From Oidiodendron maius Zn (taxonomy: Eukaryota; Ascomycota; Leotiomycetes; Myxotrichaceae): a stretch of DNA of 64,000 nt. Shown here in pieces: positions 22,364 through 32,317 of this stretch (within the stretch, counting starts at the first letter, position 1; each line of letters begins with the position of its first letter). The notes under the pieces are model-generated. The model was not told the origin of the DNA, ran no database searches, and saw only the letters and a list, made by a program, of their open reading frames with translations. The DNA lies in assembly GCA_000827325.1 (NCBI GenBank), contig KN832876.1, positions 1,178,001-1,242,000 of the forward strand, written 5' to 3'. The position numbers and the translations under genes are program-made.

Positions 22364-24151
22364 TCAAGATCGCTCTTCGGTAACTGAATCCGCCCTATTC
22401 AGGACGGCAACGCCCTCGACATGGCCCGTTTGTGGGAAGAAATCAAATCCTCTGAGAGATTCAATACTATACCTGGTTTCACCATCCTCCATACCCCGAA
22501 CTAGCACACCGACGTCCCTGGCCTGGGTATGCACGTTGCAGCTGACATACACGACCCTGCGCGGCCGGAACTTTAGCAGCTGCCTCAGGAAACTCTCGTC
22601 ACATCCCTTCCGGGGCGGATCGAGCACCACAACCGTCTCATCACTCGGGAACTTGACAGACTTGAAGAGCTCTGCGGCGTCGGCGTCAATGAATTTGCAT
22701 TGCGAAGGGGAAAGCTTGTTCAGTGTGGCGTTCTGTCGTGCCGATGTGATCGACGCACTTGAGACGTCTATGCCAATGGACGAAGTGAAGAGGGAGGATA
22801 GTGTTATTGTGAAGAGGCCGGAGCCAGAATATGCGTCAATGAGGTACTTGATTTCGGGCTGCGTAGAAGTAGAAGTTGACGCAGGCGGTAGGATATGGTC
22901 GCGGATGTATTGTGTGAAATTCGGAAGGATCGAGTTATTGTTTTGGAAGAACGACCCAGCAATACTTGTAAAGACAAAGTCATCAATGTACTCGGTCGAT
23001 GTAGCGTTGTTGTCGGTAATACACGTTTTGAAATCGGTATGCGTGGCCGCGACGCATTTAATGGTATCTTGTGGGGATTGGCTTGCACCCTCGTCCGAGT
23101 TTGGCACCCTTCTTGTGCTTTCCCGTAAGAGTATTGTGGCACCCTTTTGATATTTGTTGAGCTCTTCAGCAACTCGCAGCCTTTCTCGTTTCATTCCCAT
23201 CCGCACTGCATCCGTACCGATCGGGCAATCTTCGATGTCAAGCGTTTTTCTCATTCCTTTTTGCATGAATCCTATCTCTGGAACTTTATCAAATGTCTTC
23301 TTCGCTCCCCCCTGTTTAGCTGCTTTGCTCAAGAACCCAGGCGGACCGTCGAAATGAGGCGTAAGCTTTGTGCGGTAACCGTATTGTAAAGGGCTTCCAA
23401 TCGTGTCCTGAATCACCGGGACCAGTTCCGGAGGTAGTTGTGAAAAGTTCTTATACGCTTTCTCGACTATTTTCTTCTTGTGCTGCAGCTGCGTTGGATA
23501 ATCAAGCATCTGGAATTGGCATCCTGAACAGGTGCTAAAGTATTTGCAGTTAATTCGGGTGTCGTCTCGCAGATGTGATGGTTCCACGACAGAAATGAAG
23601 TCGGTGAGTGAGTAATGCTCCTTCTCGAAGTGCTTGATGACCTTAACCATCACCGTATCTCCTGGTGCAGTAAACGGCACGACGTATATTTGGTTCGATG
23701 ACCCATGCCGCGCAAGCCCGTCGCCAGTAGAGGAGATCTCGACAACCTTCACCTCAATTTCCGTGAACGGCTCAGGCAGTCCATAGCCTCCTACCCCATC
23801 TTCCGCAAGTGTCTCAGCGTCTGGATCTTCCTTTTTGTCGGTGCTTCGAAGAGAGATTTGTCCAGGAGAGTCTGATAAGTTTGAGGAGGCGAACAAAGCG
23901 CGAACGTCAGCGAGCAAGACTTCCTGGTGTGACCCTTCCTCTACAGGTTTCTCCTTCTTTGTCCTTTGCCTCTTGGCACCCCTAGCCGCGTGAAATGGCC
24001 TCTTCCGGTTCTGGTGCTCAGTGTCACCCTTCTGAACCGGCCGGCTAAGCGTGGAGGCTTGCATAACGGAAATGGAGGTAAGAAATGGTCTTCTCTGATA
24101 GAGAATAGTCAAATTGAAGAATCTAGGAGCATTCCTAGACCACTGAAACAT
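22364..24151 (-). CDS. trm2: tRNA (uracil-5-)-methyltransferase Trm2
   Basis: Makes m5U54 (the T of the T-loop) in tRNA using S-adenosylmethionine. One exon gives 595 residues from the ATG at 24151. A TRAM-like beta domain (ISSTGDGLARHG, VVPFTAPGDTVMVKVIKHFE) is followed by the cysteine cluster CKYFSTCSGCQFQ seen in the RumA/TrmA group. The methyltransferase domain has DAYSGSGLFT (SAM binding), VVLDPPRKGCD, the nucleophile in VSCNVHTQ (about Cys538) and the base in FPQTGHVEGVAVL (about Glu579). All catalytic motifs are present. The N-terminus (MFQWSRNAPRFFNLTI, then basic KRPFHAARGAKRQRTKK) could mix mitochondrial and nuclear targeting; internal ATGs such as MQASTLSRP could give a shorter form. 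A 292-codon open frame on the other strand is its shadow. Confidence 0.95.
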   Translation of the reverse strand: MFQWSRNAPRFFNLTILYQRRPFLTSISVMQASTLSRPVQKGDTEHQNRKRPFHAARGAKRQRTKKEKPVEEGSHQEVLLADVRALFASSNLSDSPGQISLRSTDKKEDPDAETLAEDGVGGYGLPEPFTEIEVKVVEISSTGDGLARHGSSNQIYVVPFTAPGDTVMVKVIKHFEKEHYSLTDFISVVEPSHLRDDTRINCKYFSTCSGCQFQMLDYPTQLQHKKKIVEKAYKNFSQLPPELVPVIQDTIGSPLQYGYRTKLTPHFDGPPGFLSKAAKQGGAKKTFDKVPEIGFMQKGMRKTLDIEDCPIGTDAVRMGMKRERLRVAEELNKYQKGATILLRESTRRVPNSDEGASQSPQDTIKCVAATHTDFKTCITDNNATSTEYIDDFVFTSIAGSFFQNNNSILPNFTQYIRDHILPPASTSTSTQPEIKYLIDAYSGSGLFTITLSSLFTSSIGIDVSSASITSARQNATLNKLSPSQCKFIDADAAELFKSVKFPSDETVVVLDPPRKGCDESFLRQLLKFRPRRVVYVSCNVHTQARDVGVLVRGMEDGETRYSIESLRGFDFFPQTGHVEGVAVLNRADSVTEERS

Positions 24152-25126
24152 AGAGAATATGTAGCTCCACTTTCACCGCAAGAAGCATTCCTGGTCAATG
24201 CTGCAATCTCATGGACGTCGACAGTTGCAGCTGTCCCGGTAAATTTTATCTCGAACGCCCAACCTCAGGACGGAATTCTGGAGCAGGAATCACCGAGTCT
24301 AGCACAAATACGGACTAGCCTCCATCTTACTCAGACGAGGCCTCGATACCTTATTTCCGCCTTACCAGGCTGGCCAGAAAGGAAATCAAATACTCCACCC
24401 AAGTGCTGTAGTGCCTAAAGATTTCCAGGCCAGAGGACCGAGGGCCAAGGGACTCTTTCTCGTCCATTGCTTTCTCGAGCGGCTATTCCATGCCGTGTAC
24501 TGCCCTCGACGATGAGGGATTAAAGAAATAGCTCAAAGTTGAGGCTTCGAATACGGGGGTGCGCTCTTCTCTCCAGCCCTGCCCGTGTCTAAAACACACA
24601 CACGATCTGTTGCTCCTTCCGCTATCTCCCGGTGGGCTCAGTCCGGCCGTTCGGCACCCCATGATCATGACCTTGTCCTGTTATTTGCCGTGTGGAATCT
24701 GCGCCCACTCAACTCTGAGCAATAATGACGCGCTGCCCGTTGAACAGGACTTCGGGACTGGACAGCTCGCTTGAGGATTTAAGGACTGTTCTGGCGCAGT
24801 CCTTGTCAATGCGGGCGGCCCAATCGTCGCCGGCCAAGTCCTCTTTGCCGCTGCATGTCAGCCTCACGATGTTCCCTCTCAGCAGGCAGCCACAAAGTCC
24901 GCATGGACGGGCATCTGATGTTATGCGGAGAAGGGCTACTCGATAGGTTCGTTCCCGCAAACTACAAATACCAAGTACCCTTCCCATATTCCTGTCATCG
25001 CATCGAGCATTCCATTCCATTTCTCGACCCACCATCTCCAATCCCATCCTGCCCAGCTCTCGCGATACCGTCAAAACACGGCCCAAATTAAGATATTCCA
25101 CCAGAACCGCCAGACTGACTGCAGCA
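24152..25126. promoter_or_regulatory. divergent intergenic region, trm2 / small serine-rich gene
   Basis: 975 bases between two divergent starts. No gene was recognised; it should hold both promoters. Confidence 0.5.
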
Positions 25127-25540
25127 ATGGCTCATCTATTCACATCCACCGCATGCAAGCGTAGAACTTCATCAGCCTCACAATCAACCCACTACCCTCT
25201 CTCAGATCTCAATGCACCGTCCGCTCCACATCGGACGTTCAGTGAACCCATAGCGTACTCTTCGTCGCGGCGAACCTCCAGTTGCTCCTCTAGCATATCA
25301 CAGAGCTCCACTTTGACGGACATGTCAAGTTCCGCAGAACATATGTCATCAGCAAAGGATGAGAAGTTCGGGTTTGCAAGGAGTGGTACTAGCAGGTCGG
25401 AAGATAAGACGAGGAGGAGGCGTTCGAATGATCCTAAGATAAACGTCTATACGGAGTGCGGCAGACATTCAGACGATTGGCTGTTCGGAGGGTTTTCGGT
25501 CAGTGGAACAATGAAGATGCTCTGGGATAGGAGAGAATAG
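25127..25540 (+). CDS. small conserved serine-rich protein, function unknown
   Basis: A 137-residue single-exon protein starting MAHLFTSTACKRRTSSASQS. The first 80 residues are Ser/Thr-rich and disordered. A basic patch (KTRRRRSNDPKINVYTECG) leads to a hydrophobic, aromatic end, HSDDWLFGGFSVSGTMKMLW. That C-terminal block looks like a conserved short linear module, and I recall similar endings in other ascomycete hypothetical proteins. The Ser-rich part offers many phosphorylation sites, which is inference. The frame begins with the first ATG after a leader without obvious ATGs close by, and ends cleanly at TAG. Unrelated to the 19433 protein, though similar in style. Confidence 0.7.
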   Translation: MAHLFTSTACKRRTSSASQSTHYPLSDLNAPSAPHRTFSEPIAYSSSRRTSSCSSSISQSSTLTDMSSSAEHMSSAKDEKFGFARSGTSRSEDKTRRRRSNDPKINVYTECGRHSDDWLFGGFSVSGTMKMLWDRRE

Positions 25541-26786
25541 CCGTGGTGCAGTTGTTGCGGTGGATACTTGGCACGTTTTCTGTATTATATTCGCGACAGT
25601 TGCATCTGCTGTAACTTAATGCTATAGGATACCCATTGATCGGATGAGTTTTGGATAAGCAGAAATACGCGGAGGCCATATGGACTATGGACATGATTTA
25701 ATTTGATACGCTATGTGGGCAAATATATATGTTCTCCGCAACTGAAATCTAAAATAACATGCACACAAAACCGGACTAAATCTGCTCCTATGATGTACGT
25801 ATTGCTTACAGCGAATACGATGATGCTCTATAAATATCAGAAAAGTCTAGCTTGCAAATGATATGGCTTGCATCCCATCAGAACTGGGGACTAAGTTGTA
25901 TGGTGAAATGGTGAGAGGGTACTTTTTGGGGGTTGCGGCGTTGCGGCGTGGGGAGGGGGGGTTGTCGCCAACTAGATAAAGCATAACCTGTTAGCTGAAT
26001 TCACATTTGATGGATAAAGACGACATCTTCGTAGGGAAGTAAAGCGTGCCCCATGAAGTAAACCTTTATTGCACTTCGCAAGCTGTGAATATTGTCAAGG
26101 CTTATAAAATGGAATTTGGATACCAAGTTTGGAATTATCCTCTCAGCAGGTCGCTCTACCTGTGGGAAGCAGTCCTCAAAACTCCTGTCGTCGTTCTCTC
26201 CTCCCAATTATATTGCGCACACGTGAGAAGGAAGGAGAAGTGAATTACGCCCAAGGCACAGAAGTCTTTTTGTTCGTCGCATTTCCCATGAAGAGATTCC
26301 CGCAAGTGTATGGGAATATCTTCTCTTTTGGGATCCTATTGAGGCTGGAATCGCTATCATGAAAGGCCATATAACCCTTCTTGATATCACTCCAGTATTC
26401 CAAATTAATACTAATTCCATTATTAATCTACCTATCTATATATTTGATGTATTGAAATATGGGTTGGTTGGGCCTATGTCGATCTACTGAGGATTGTCTA
26501 CTAGTCTACAAAAATTATTATTTAAAGTTTGATTTTCTCCAAAAAATTTACGGCTCGACAGGTTGATAAATCCTACCGGGCGATCATGAAATGTAGCATT
26601 CTTGTCATCGACATCTTCTTCTTCCTCTCTAGTTGGAATGCCTTAGTTACGATCAGGTCGGCAGTCGATATAAAATGCCACTACGACACGAGATCCAAGA
26701 CACTTATTGGACTCAGCCTCGCCCTTATTTGTCTGGAATCTTACGTTTTATAATCATTCCGCCGGATGATCACGTCCTATCGCGCT
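25541..26786. other. AT-rich intergenic region
   Basis: 1.2 kb with falling GC content at the left edge of the accessory island. No gene is recognised; short open frames lack motifs. Confidence 0.55.
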
Positions 26787-27255
26787 CTACGGGAGGGACA
26801 TAAAAGTATAAACCAGCAAAAGTTTCACCATTATCATTTCCTCGGCATGACCGCATGACCTTAGCTCTGACGAGAGCGGCGCGGGCTTGACTTTCTGGGC
26901 TCGCTGTTGGTGAGACGGGAGAGGTGGCGGCCCCATGGGAGCTAAGTTACTAATAGAATTAGGCTCGTTCAGGACGAACTTCAGCGCAGCCAAGTATCCT
27001 ATAGAGTGAGCAAAGACGGTGGCAGGATTGGAAGCGGAGATTCCTGCGTACTAAAACAAACAAAGTAATATCTGCGTCGAAGGTCTTAATACCCAAGTCA
27101 CTAAGAGGATACATTAGACTGAGATTATATCCTTTATGGCCGAAAACATTTCGTAGAGTAGGAATCACCACTAAGGGAGAGTGTCAATATTAGTAGCACA
27201 AAAACAGCCTTTAGCCCACTAAATCTATGAACAAAGACAAGATAGTGAGGACTAG
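26787..27255 (-). pseudogene. decayed alpha/beta-hydrolase (enol-lactonase-like) gene
   Basis: Pieces of one alpha/beta-hydrolase read in order on the minus strand but in three frames. Near 27250 YLVFVHRFSG resembles the oxyanion-hole segment. Next VVIPTLRNVFG and YPLSDLGIKTF match the region after it. Near 27050-26900 ISASNPATVFAHSIGYLAAL carries the nucleophile elbow (A-H-S-I-G in place of G-H-S-M-G), and LAPMGPPPLPSHQQRAQ resembles the strand after it. The family's C-terminal half, with the acid and histidine, is missing. At least two frame changes and a truncation are needed to explain it, so it is called a host pseudogene. An intron explanation is less likely, because no good splice pairs join the pieces. 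It is the left neighbour of the copper radical oxidase. Confidence 0.65.
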
Positions 27256-28196
27256 TGCTAATCCTCAGCATTTTAGGAGTTTTGTGACAGCTCAAGCGGA
27301 ACAGGGAACTCAGTCTGCGTTATCAGTAAAGTAAGGACTCAATAGGTGTATTTAACTATCAACAGTCTTTATTAAGAGAATAAGCTAATAATCAAAGAGA
27401 AGAGTAAGACGTTAGCTGATTAACTTGCTAACCTAGCAAACTACCAACCTAATCGGGCAGGAACAACACCGCACGATGCGCATCCCTAACATTCCTAATA
27501 AGGAAAGATTTCAATTCAGAGAAGAAAGCCATTCATTCATTCAGTACAGATTTAAACGAGTAACTCTGTGTTATATGATTCATTCCGATGTGATGTAATC
27601 TTACCTCAGTATTTGAGAGCCTCATGCCATCCCACAGTGCTCTGGTGCCTACAATCACGAGATATTCAAATCTACGAACCCCCGCTCCTTTAACCTAGCC
27701 AGACCAATGACGATAATCACTCGATTTGGTTAAGCTAACAAATTAAGGTTTCTTACCCGTGCGAATATATCTCTTTAACAAGCGTTCATTAGACAGGTAT
27801 GTTGCTCAATTCGATGTGTTGTTTATATAACCCTTGTTGAGAGGATTATAATATGCAGTCCTACTGTATAGCTGTAGGCGGTCCGACAGATACACATAGC
27901 CTATGCGTTATATATAATGCGATGGGACCGAAGCTACAGCATTATAGTATGTATATAGCATGACACCTATACTATATATCTATGACACCTACACTATATA
28001 GTAGTAGGAGTCATATATAGGATATATAGCGCTAGATATAACCTCTCTTACTTACTTCTGTACTTCAATTAACTTATTCATTCCTTCCGTAAAAGATATC
28101 AATGCCTATCGTACGCCCTGCTTCCAAATAATAGCCCTGTCAAATACCCTTGCATTATTTTGATACAACAACGTTCAATTCACCATTAACAAGAGG
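27256..28196. other. AT-rich region upstream of the copper radical oxidase
   Basis: Strongly AT-rich, with many short TATA/ATAT runs and no coding frame of note. It includes the palindromic block at 27865-28017 and must also contain the oxidase promoter. Confidence 0.6.
27865..28017. repeat. nested inverted and direct repeats (possible MITE remnant)
   Basis: An imperfect inverted repeat pairs TAGCTGTAGGCGGTCC (about 27869-27884) with GGGACCGAAGCTACAGC (27924-27940), with a small palindrome CATAGCCTATG in the loop. To its right ATGACACCTATACTATATA (27960-27978) is repeated directly at 27982-28000 with one change, then reappears inverted (TATAGTAGTAGGAGTCATA, about 27997-28015). It could fold into a branched hairpin. 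A miniature DNA transposon remnant is possible, but no target duplication was confirmed. Confidence 0.55.
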
Positions 28197-30254
28197 ATGC
28201 TATCATTAGTCCTGGAAGTCGCTGTTTGCTTGCTGGTGCAGCAGACTATACAGGCTTGGGTCTTACGACAATGCTGTCAAGATGAAGGGAAAAACTATAC
28301 ACTGGACAAACGAGCGCCAGCTGTATCTCAAGGAGATAACCTACCCGGCAATTGGCAATATCAAGGGTGCTTTATCGATAATGTAAACAGAGAGCATGCG
28401 CTAATCTGGCAGAATATCATGCCAACCAGCAATTCAGCGGCGACCTGCCTTAGCCTCTGCGCCCAATTTGGATACATGGCAGCTGCTATGGAGTATGGTT
28501 CAGAATGCTACTGTGGCGATGATTCCTATCTCATCTCTACCGGTTCAACACAAGGTCCGGAGCAGGATTGTCGAATCCCATGCAGCGGTGACCCCAATTA
28601 TATGTGTGGCGGCAATGACAGACTTTCCTACTACAAATGGGTTGGAGATCCGCTGTACGTCTGGCATACCCCAACTGGCGCTGATATGGGCTCTTATCAA
28701 TTTATTATTGGAGGTGTTGTTATTCCCCTTCTCACAACCACGGGAGTCAACAATAAGGTGATGTTTTTGGAAAAGTCAGGAACCGGGCCTCCTAATACCA
28801 CAGGTACGTACGAGCTGGATCTTGCATTCATAAACGACTTTTCAAAGGCATGGAGACCGCTGCATGTCAAGACCGATATCTTTTGTTCCGGTGGTGTTAC
28901 GTTACCAGACAAGGTTGGAAGACAACTCAATGTTGGCGGATGGTCCGGTACAGCAACCTATGGAGTCCGAATCTATTGGCCAGACGGTTCTCCTGGTGTT
29001 CCAGGAGTAAATGACTGGCAAGAAAACCATAACGAGCTTGCTCTTCTGAATGGCCGCTGGTACCCGACAGCCATGATAATGGCGAACGGTTCAGTCCTGG
29101 TCATAGGAGGAGAGATTGGGGCGAATGGCCCCCCCGTACCCACCTGCGAAGTTCTCCCTCGGCCACAAGGGGGATACGCCAAGTATCTCGACTGGCTCCA
29201 ACGTACTGACCCTAATAATTTGTACCCCTTCACCTTCGTCCTTCCAAGTGGAATCTTAGTCATCTACTACAATGAGGCTCGAATCCTTGACGAGGTAACC
29301 TTTGATACCAAAACGATTCTTCCCAACCTTCCGGGTTCGGTCAATAACCCGCTTTCTGGTCGCACGTATCCCCTGGAAGGCACTGCTGTTATATTGCCAC
29401 AGTATCCTCCATATAATGAACCGTTAACAATTTTAGTCTGCGGTGGTTCAGCTGAGAGGGATCATATGGCAGTCGATAATTGCGTGTCTATGCAGGCTGA
29501 GGCGCCGAATCCCACTTGGCTAATTGAGCGTATGCCTTCACAGAGAGTTATGACTTGCATGTGCGCTCTTCCGGATGGGACCTACTTGATTATCAACGGT
29601 GCGTTACATGGCATTGCAGGTTTTGACTTGGCCAAGGAGCCCAATCTCAATGCAATTCTCTACAACCCATCCCTGCCTGTTAACCAGCGGTTCTCTGTAA
29701 TGGCAACTACCATCGTGGCTCGTTTATATCACTCTGAAGCCATGCTCCTCCCAGACGGTCGTGTCCTCATTTCTGGCTCTGATCCACAGGATGGAAAAAA
29801 CCCACAAGAGTATCGCGTGGAAGTATTCAACCCACCGTATATCCTCTCTGGAGCTGCCCCACCATCCTTCACCATCGATAACCGAGACTGGAACTATGGC
29901 CAAGGTGGTATTGTCATCATAGCTAACATCCCATCTGGTGACCTGGGCAGCGTCCGCGTATCTATGCTGGCAGCTGTCTCGAGCACTCACGGAAATTCTA
30001 TGGGCCAACGTACACTGTTCTTGGCAGTAGCGTGCTTTGGACCTCCTGGGGAGGCAACCTGCCTACTTACAGCACCTCCAAACGAGCATATTGCACCTCC
30101 AGGCTGGTATCAAATTTTCGTGCTCGACGGGAAGCGACCTGGACACTCGAACTGGATTCGTATCGGCGGGGTAATTGCTGATGCGGCTGGCATTGGCGAC
30201 TGGCCTGACTTTCCTGACTTTAGCACTCCTGGTCTGGGATCCATTGACTCTTAG
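28197..30254 (+). CDS. secreted WSC-domain copper radical oxidase (glyoxal oxidase-like, AA5)
   Basis: Predicted extracellular enzyme oxidising aldehydes or alcohols to feed H2O2. One exon gives 685 residues. Signal peptide MLSLVLEVAVCLLVQQTIQA is followed by a Kex2-like LDKR at residues 36-39. A WSC carbohydrate-binding domain spans about 52-148 (YQGCFIDN, ECYCGDD, MCGGNDRLSYY). Then come the glyoxal-oxidase propeller and a C-terminal DUF1929-type domain. The expected copper and cross-link residues are visible: Cys230 (DIFCSGG), Tyr289 (RWYPTA), Tyr511-His512 (ARLYHSEAMLLPDGRVLISG) and His598 (SSTHGNSMGQR). The last motif departs from the usual THS-x-N-x-DQR form. It is uninterrupted although its surroundings are AT-rich and contain a dead hydrolase gene, which suggests selection. 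Substrate cannot be told. Confidence 0.9.
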   Translation: MLSLVLEVAVCLLVQQTIQAWVLRQCCQDEGKNYTLDKRAPAVSQGDNLPGNWQYQGCFIDNVNREHALIWQNIMPTSNSAATCLSLCAQFGYMAAAMEYGSECYCGDDSYLISTGSTQGPEQDCRIPCSGDPNYMCGGNDRLSYYKWVGDPLYVWHTPTGADMGSYQFIIGGVVIPLLTTTGVNNKVMFLEKSGTGPPNTTGTYELDLAFINDFSKAWRPLHVKTDIFCSGGVTLPDKVGRQLNVGGWSGTATYGVRIYWPDGSPGVPGVNDWQENHNELALLNGRWYPTAMIMANGSVLVIGGEIGANGPPVPTCEVLPRPQGGYAKYLDWLQRTDPNNLYPFTFVLPSGILVIYYNEARILDEVTFDTKTILPNLPGSVNNPLSGRTYPLEGTAVILPQYPPYNEPLTILVCGGSAERDHMAVDNCVSMQAEAPNPTWLIERMPSQRVMTCMCALPDGTYLIINGALHGIAGFDLAKEPNLNAILYNPSLPVNQRFSVMATTIVARLYHSEAMLLPDGRVLISGSDPQDGKNPQEYRVEVFNPPYILSGAAPPSFTIDNRDWNYGQGGIVIIANIPSGDLGSVRVSMLAAVSSTHGNSMGQRTLFLAVACFGPPGEATCLLTAPPNEHIAPPGWYQIFVLDGKRPGHSNWIRIGGVIADAAGIGDWPDFPDFSTPGLGSIDS

Positions 30255-30803
30255 TATTGCTAGAATGTTGTGTCCTCTCCTACTTTGCAATGGATTTGAT
30301 GGTAGGCCACGATTGGGGTAGATATTGGAAAGCGCACTTGATACCAAAACAACCAGTGTTAGAGTAAACATAGATAGCAGCTCTCCTATTGTGCTATTGT
30401 CTCTTGAGAGAAAGCAGGCACGTAGGAAGCTAAAGCAATAGAAATAAAACGCTCGTTTGATTCTTTTAATAGACAAATATCAGGGCTAGAGACCACTACC
30501 AAGACGGATGATTTTCGTGCGGGCCTATTGCTACTAACAGAACGGATCCAAGGCTCTGGGAAACAGCTCGGATTTAAAGCTAAAAATGTCCTTCAATGGC
30601 TCATAACGATGCTGTGTTAGCAAGCTTAGTATATACTTCACATTCCACGAAGTCCCCTACAATACTATATGATAAGAGTGACTCCATAAGTTCTATAGAG
30701 AGTCGCCGCTCCCAAGAAATGCCTATCCAACTCCTGTAGCGCAGACCTAAAACTCCAATCTCCCCGCCGATCAACAGAATCTCTTGGAGGGATATACTCC
30801 CCT
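30255..30803. other. intergenic between convergent genes
   Basis: About 550 bases between the 3' ends of the oxidase and vps24; no coding signal was seen. Confidence 0.6.
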
Positions 30804-31580
30804 TTAGCTCTTCAGAATCTCCAAACGCTGCCGCATCTGGCTCAGCATCGCCTCCGAGTCCTCTTCATTCTCCTCCGCCACAGGTTCCTGCACCGGTTCC
30901 GGCAGGGCGGGCGTGGGGGTGACCGGCGTAGCAGCGACCTTGTCCATCTTGTCCTTCAGGATCTCGCCTAGTACTTTGTCGACCTCATCCTCGGCCTCCT
31001 CCTCGTCTTCCTCGAGTTGGTCCGGCAGGCTGTCGCCGACCATCTCCTCGATGATGCCCGCCTTGACCAGCTCTTGGCTCAGCTCGCGCATCGTGCTCGT
31101 CAGGTCGGGCAGCCGGACCAGCGCATTGACGTCCTTCATGATGCCCACGCCGGCGCGGATGCTACCCTCAATCTTGCGCACCGCGAACGCCTCGTTGACC
31201 TGCATCGCCACACTATTCAGCTGGGCCTTCGCTGTGACGAGGCGTTGGGTGGCGCGCCGTGTCCGGATGAGCTCACGCGCGAAGATGCGGGTCTCTTTTG
31301 CGGCCTGCTTGGCTTGGGCTGGATTACGCCGGGCTCGATTGTCAGCATCGAGAATGAGCTTCTTGGTCTTCTGCTCCACGCCTCGAAGGTTGGCGATGTC
31401 GCGATCAAGCTTGCGGGTGTTCTGCCTAATGAGGGTGTTGCACTTTCGGACCTGGGAGGAGGGGTTAGCTTGGCCGTGGATCTCTTTTAATTTCTCCATT
31501 TTTAAAACTGAAAGATGGACGTTGCTGCTCACCTGTGCCTGGGGATCGGGCTTGAAGAAGACAGCCTTGATGGACTCCAT
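30804..31580 (-). CDS. vps24: ESCRT-III subunit Vps24 (CHMP3), two exons
   Basis: Snf7-family protein of the endosomal ESCRT-III filament that sorts membrane proteins into multivesicular bodies. Minus-strand exons 31580-31533 and 31451-30804 give 231 residues. The first exon reads MESIKAVFFKPDPQAQ, which joins VRKCNTLIRQNTRKLDRDI as in Vps24. The 81-bp intron (GTGAGC, branch GCTAACCC, end CCCAG) is a multiple of three without a stop, so the unspliced frame stays open and carries 27 extra codons. A basic N-terminal half, then TMRELSQELVKAGIIEEMVG and an acidic region (EEDEEEAEDEVDK), lead to the C-terminal MIT-interacting helix LSQMRQRLEILKS. The upstream extension of the frame to 31607 begins at a non-ATG. 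It shares a divergent promoter with wos2. Confidence 0.94.
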   Translation of the reverse strand: MESIKAVFFKPDPQAQVSSNVHLSVLKMEKLKEIHGQANPSSQVRKCNTLIRQNTRKLDRDIANLRGVEQKTKKLILDADNRARRNPAQAKQAAKETRIFARELIRTRRATQRLVTAKAQLNSVAMQVNEAFAVRKIEGSIRAGVGIMKDVNALVRLPDLTSTMRELSQELVKAGIIEEMVGDSLPDQLEEDEEEAEDEVDKVLGEILKDKMDKVAATPVTPTPALPEPVQEPVAEENEEDSEAMLSQMRQRLEILKS

Positions 31581-32317
31581 GGTGGTGGTAGTTGAGGGGA
31601 CTTGCACCCGTAGAATGGGCTGCAGACTCGCCGCCGGGAATGTGCGACGCTCGTATTACCCCAATCTCCTCTCGGTCTTCTGGCGTATGTGGGTGCCCGC
31701 CTTCCAGGAGGGTGGTAATCTGGTGGTGGTGGTGGTGGTCGTGGATTGTCTCTCTGGCTCATCGGCGGGATGGTCCCATATCTACGCGGGACTTCATCGA
31801 GTGACGTTGGGTTTTGGTTTTTTGGCGGGCGGTCACCCTTTGTATGGCAGCGCCCGGCATATGCGCGGGGCACTGTGGGAAGATGAGACGCTGCGAGAAG
31901 AATGGAGCAGCGGGAGAGGATACGGAGAGGAGAGAATCATTACGTCCTCACTCACCCTCCTCCACCTGGGTCGAGGTGAATGCCATGAAAATACCGACTG
32001 TACCTTGACATCGATACTTTGTGAGTCCCATCCTGATATTCCAGGCGTGCAGGCTTTTGTTCCGTCGCTCAGGCTGCTGCTCCCCATTTTCTGTGACCTT
32101 CGTAAGGATTCTATTAGCGGCCCCCGATTCCCACCACCATTCCAGCCTCGCTCCCACAAGCGCAGAGAGAATCTCGAACATTTCCTCTCTCCCTCTCTCA
32201 ACGAGTCACCATAACCCCACGCCGCCCACCGCACATCGCTCCTCTCCACCACGGTCCACGGACGCACATTCGTCTCTGTCCCTTGTATCCTCTCCGCACA
32301 ATTCCTCCCTTGTTAAC
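31581..32317. promoter_or_regulatory. bidirectional promoter region, vps24 / wos2
   Basis: 737 bases between two divergent ATGs. The region is GC-rich, with GGTGGT repeats near 31720. The wos2 leader is pyrimidine-rich. A long open frame on the plus strand here continues the antisense frame of vps24 and is rejected as a gene. Confidence 0.55.

Noticed and set aside
22272-23150. 292-codon open frame opposite trm2
   Set aside because: It overlaps the methyltransferase catalytic domain on the other strand and has no family motif of its own.
30913-32214. 433-codon open frame on the plus strand across vps24
   Set aside because: It is the antisense shadow of GC-rich vps24 plus its promoter; Ser-rich nonsense composition and no domain, while vps24 on the other strand is unmistakable.
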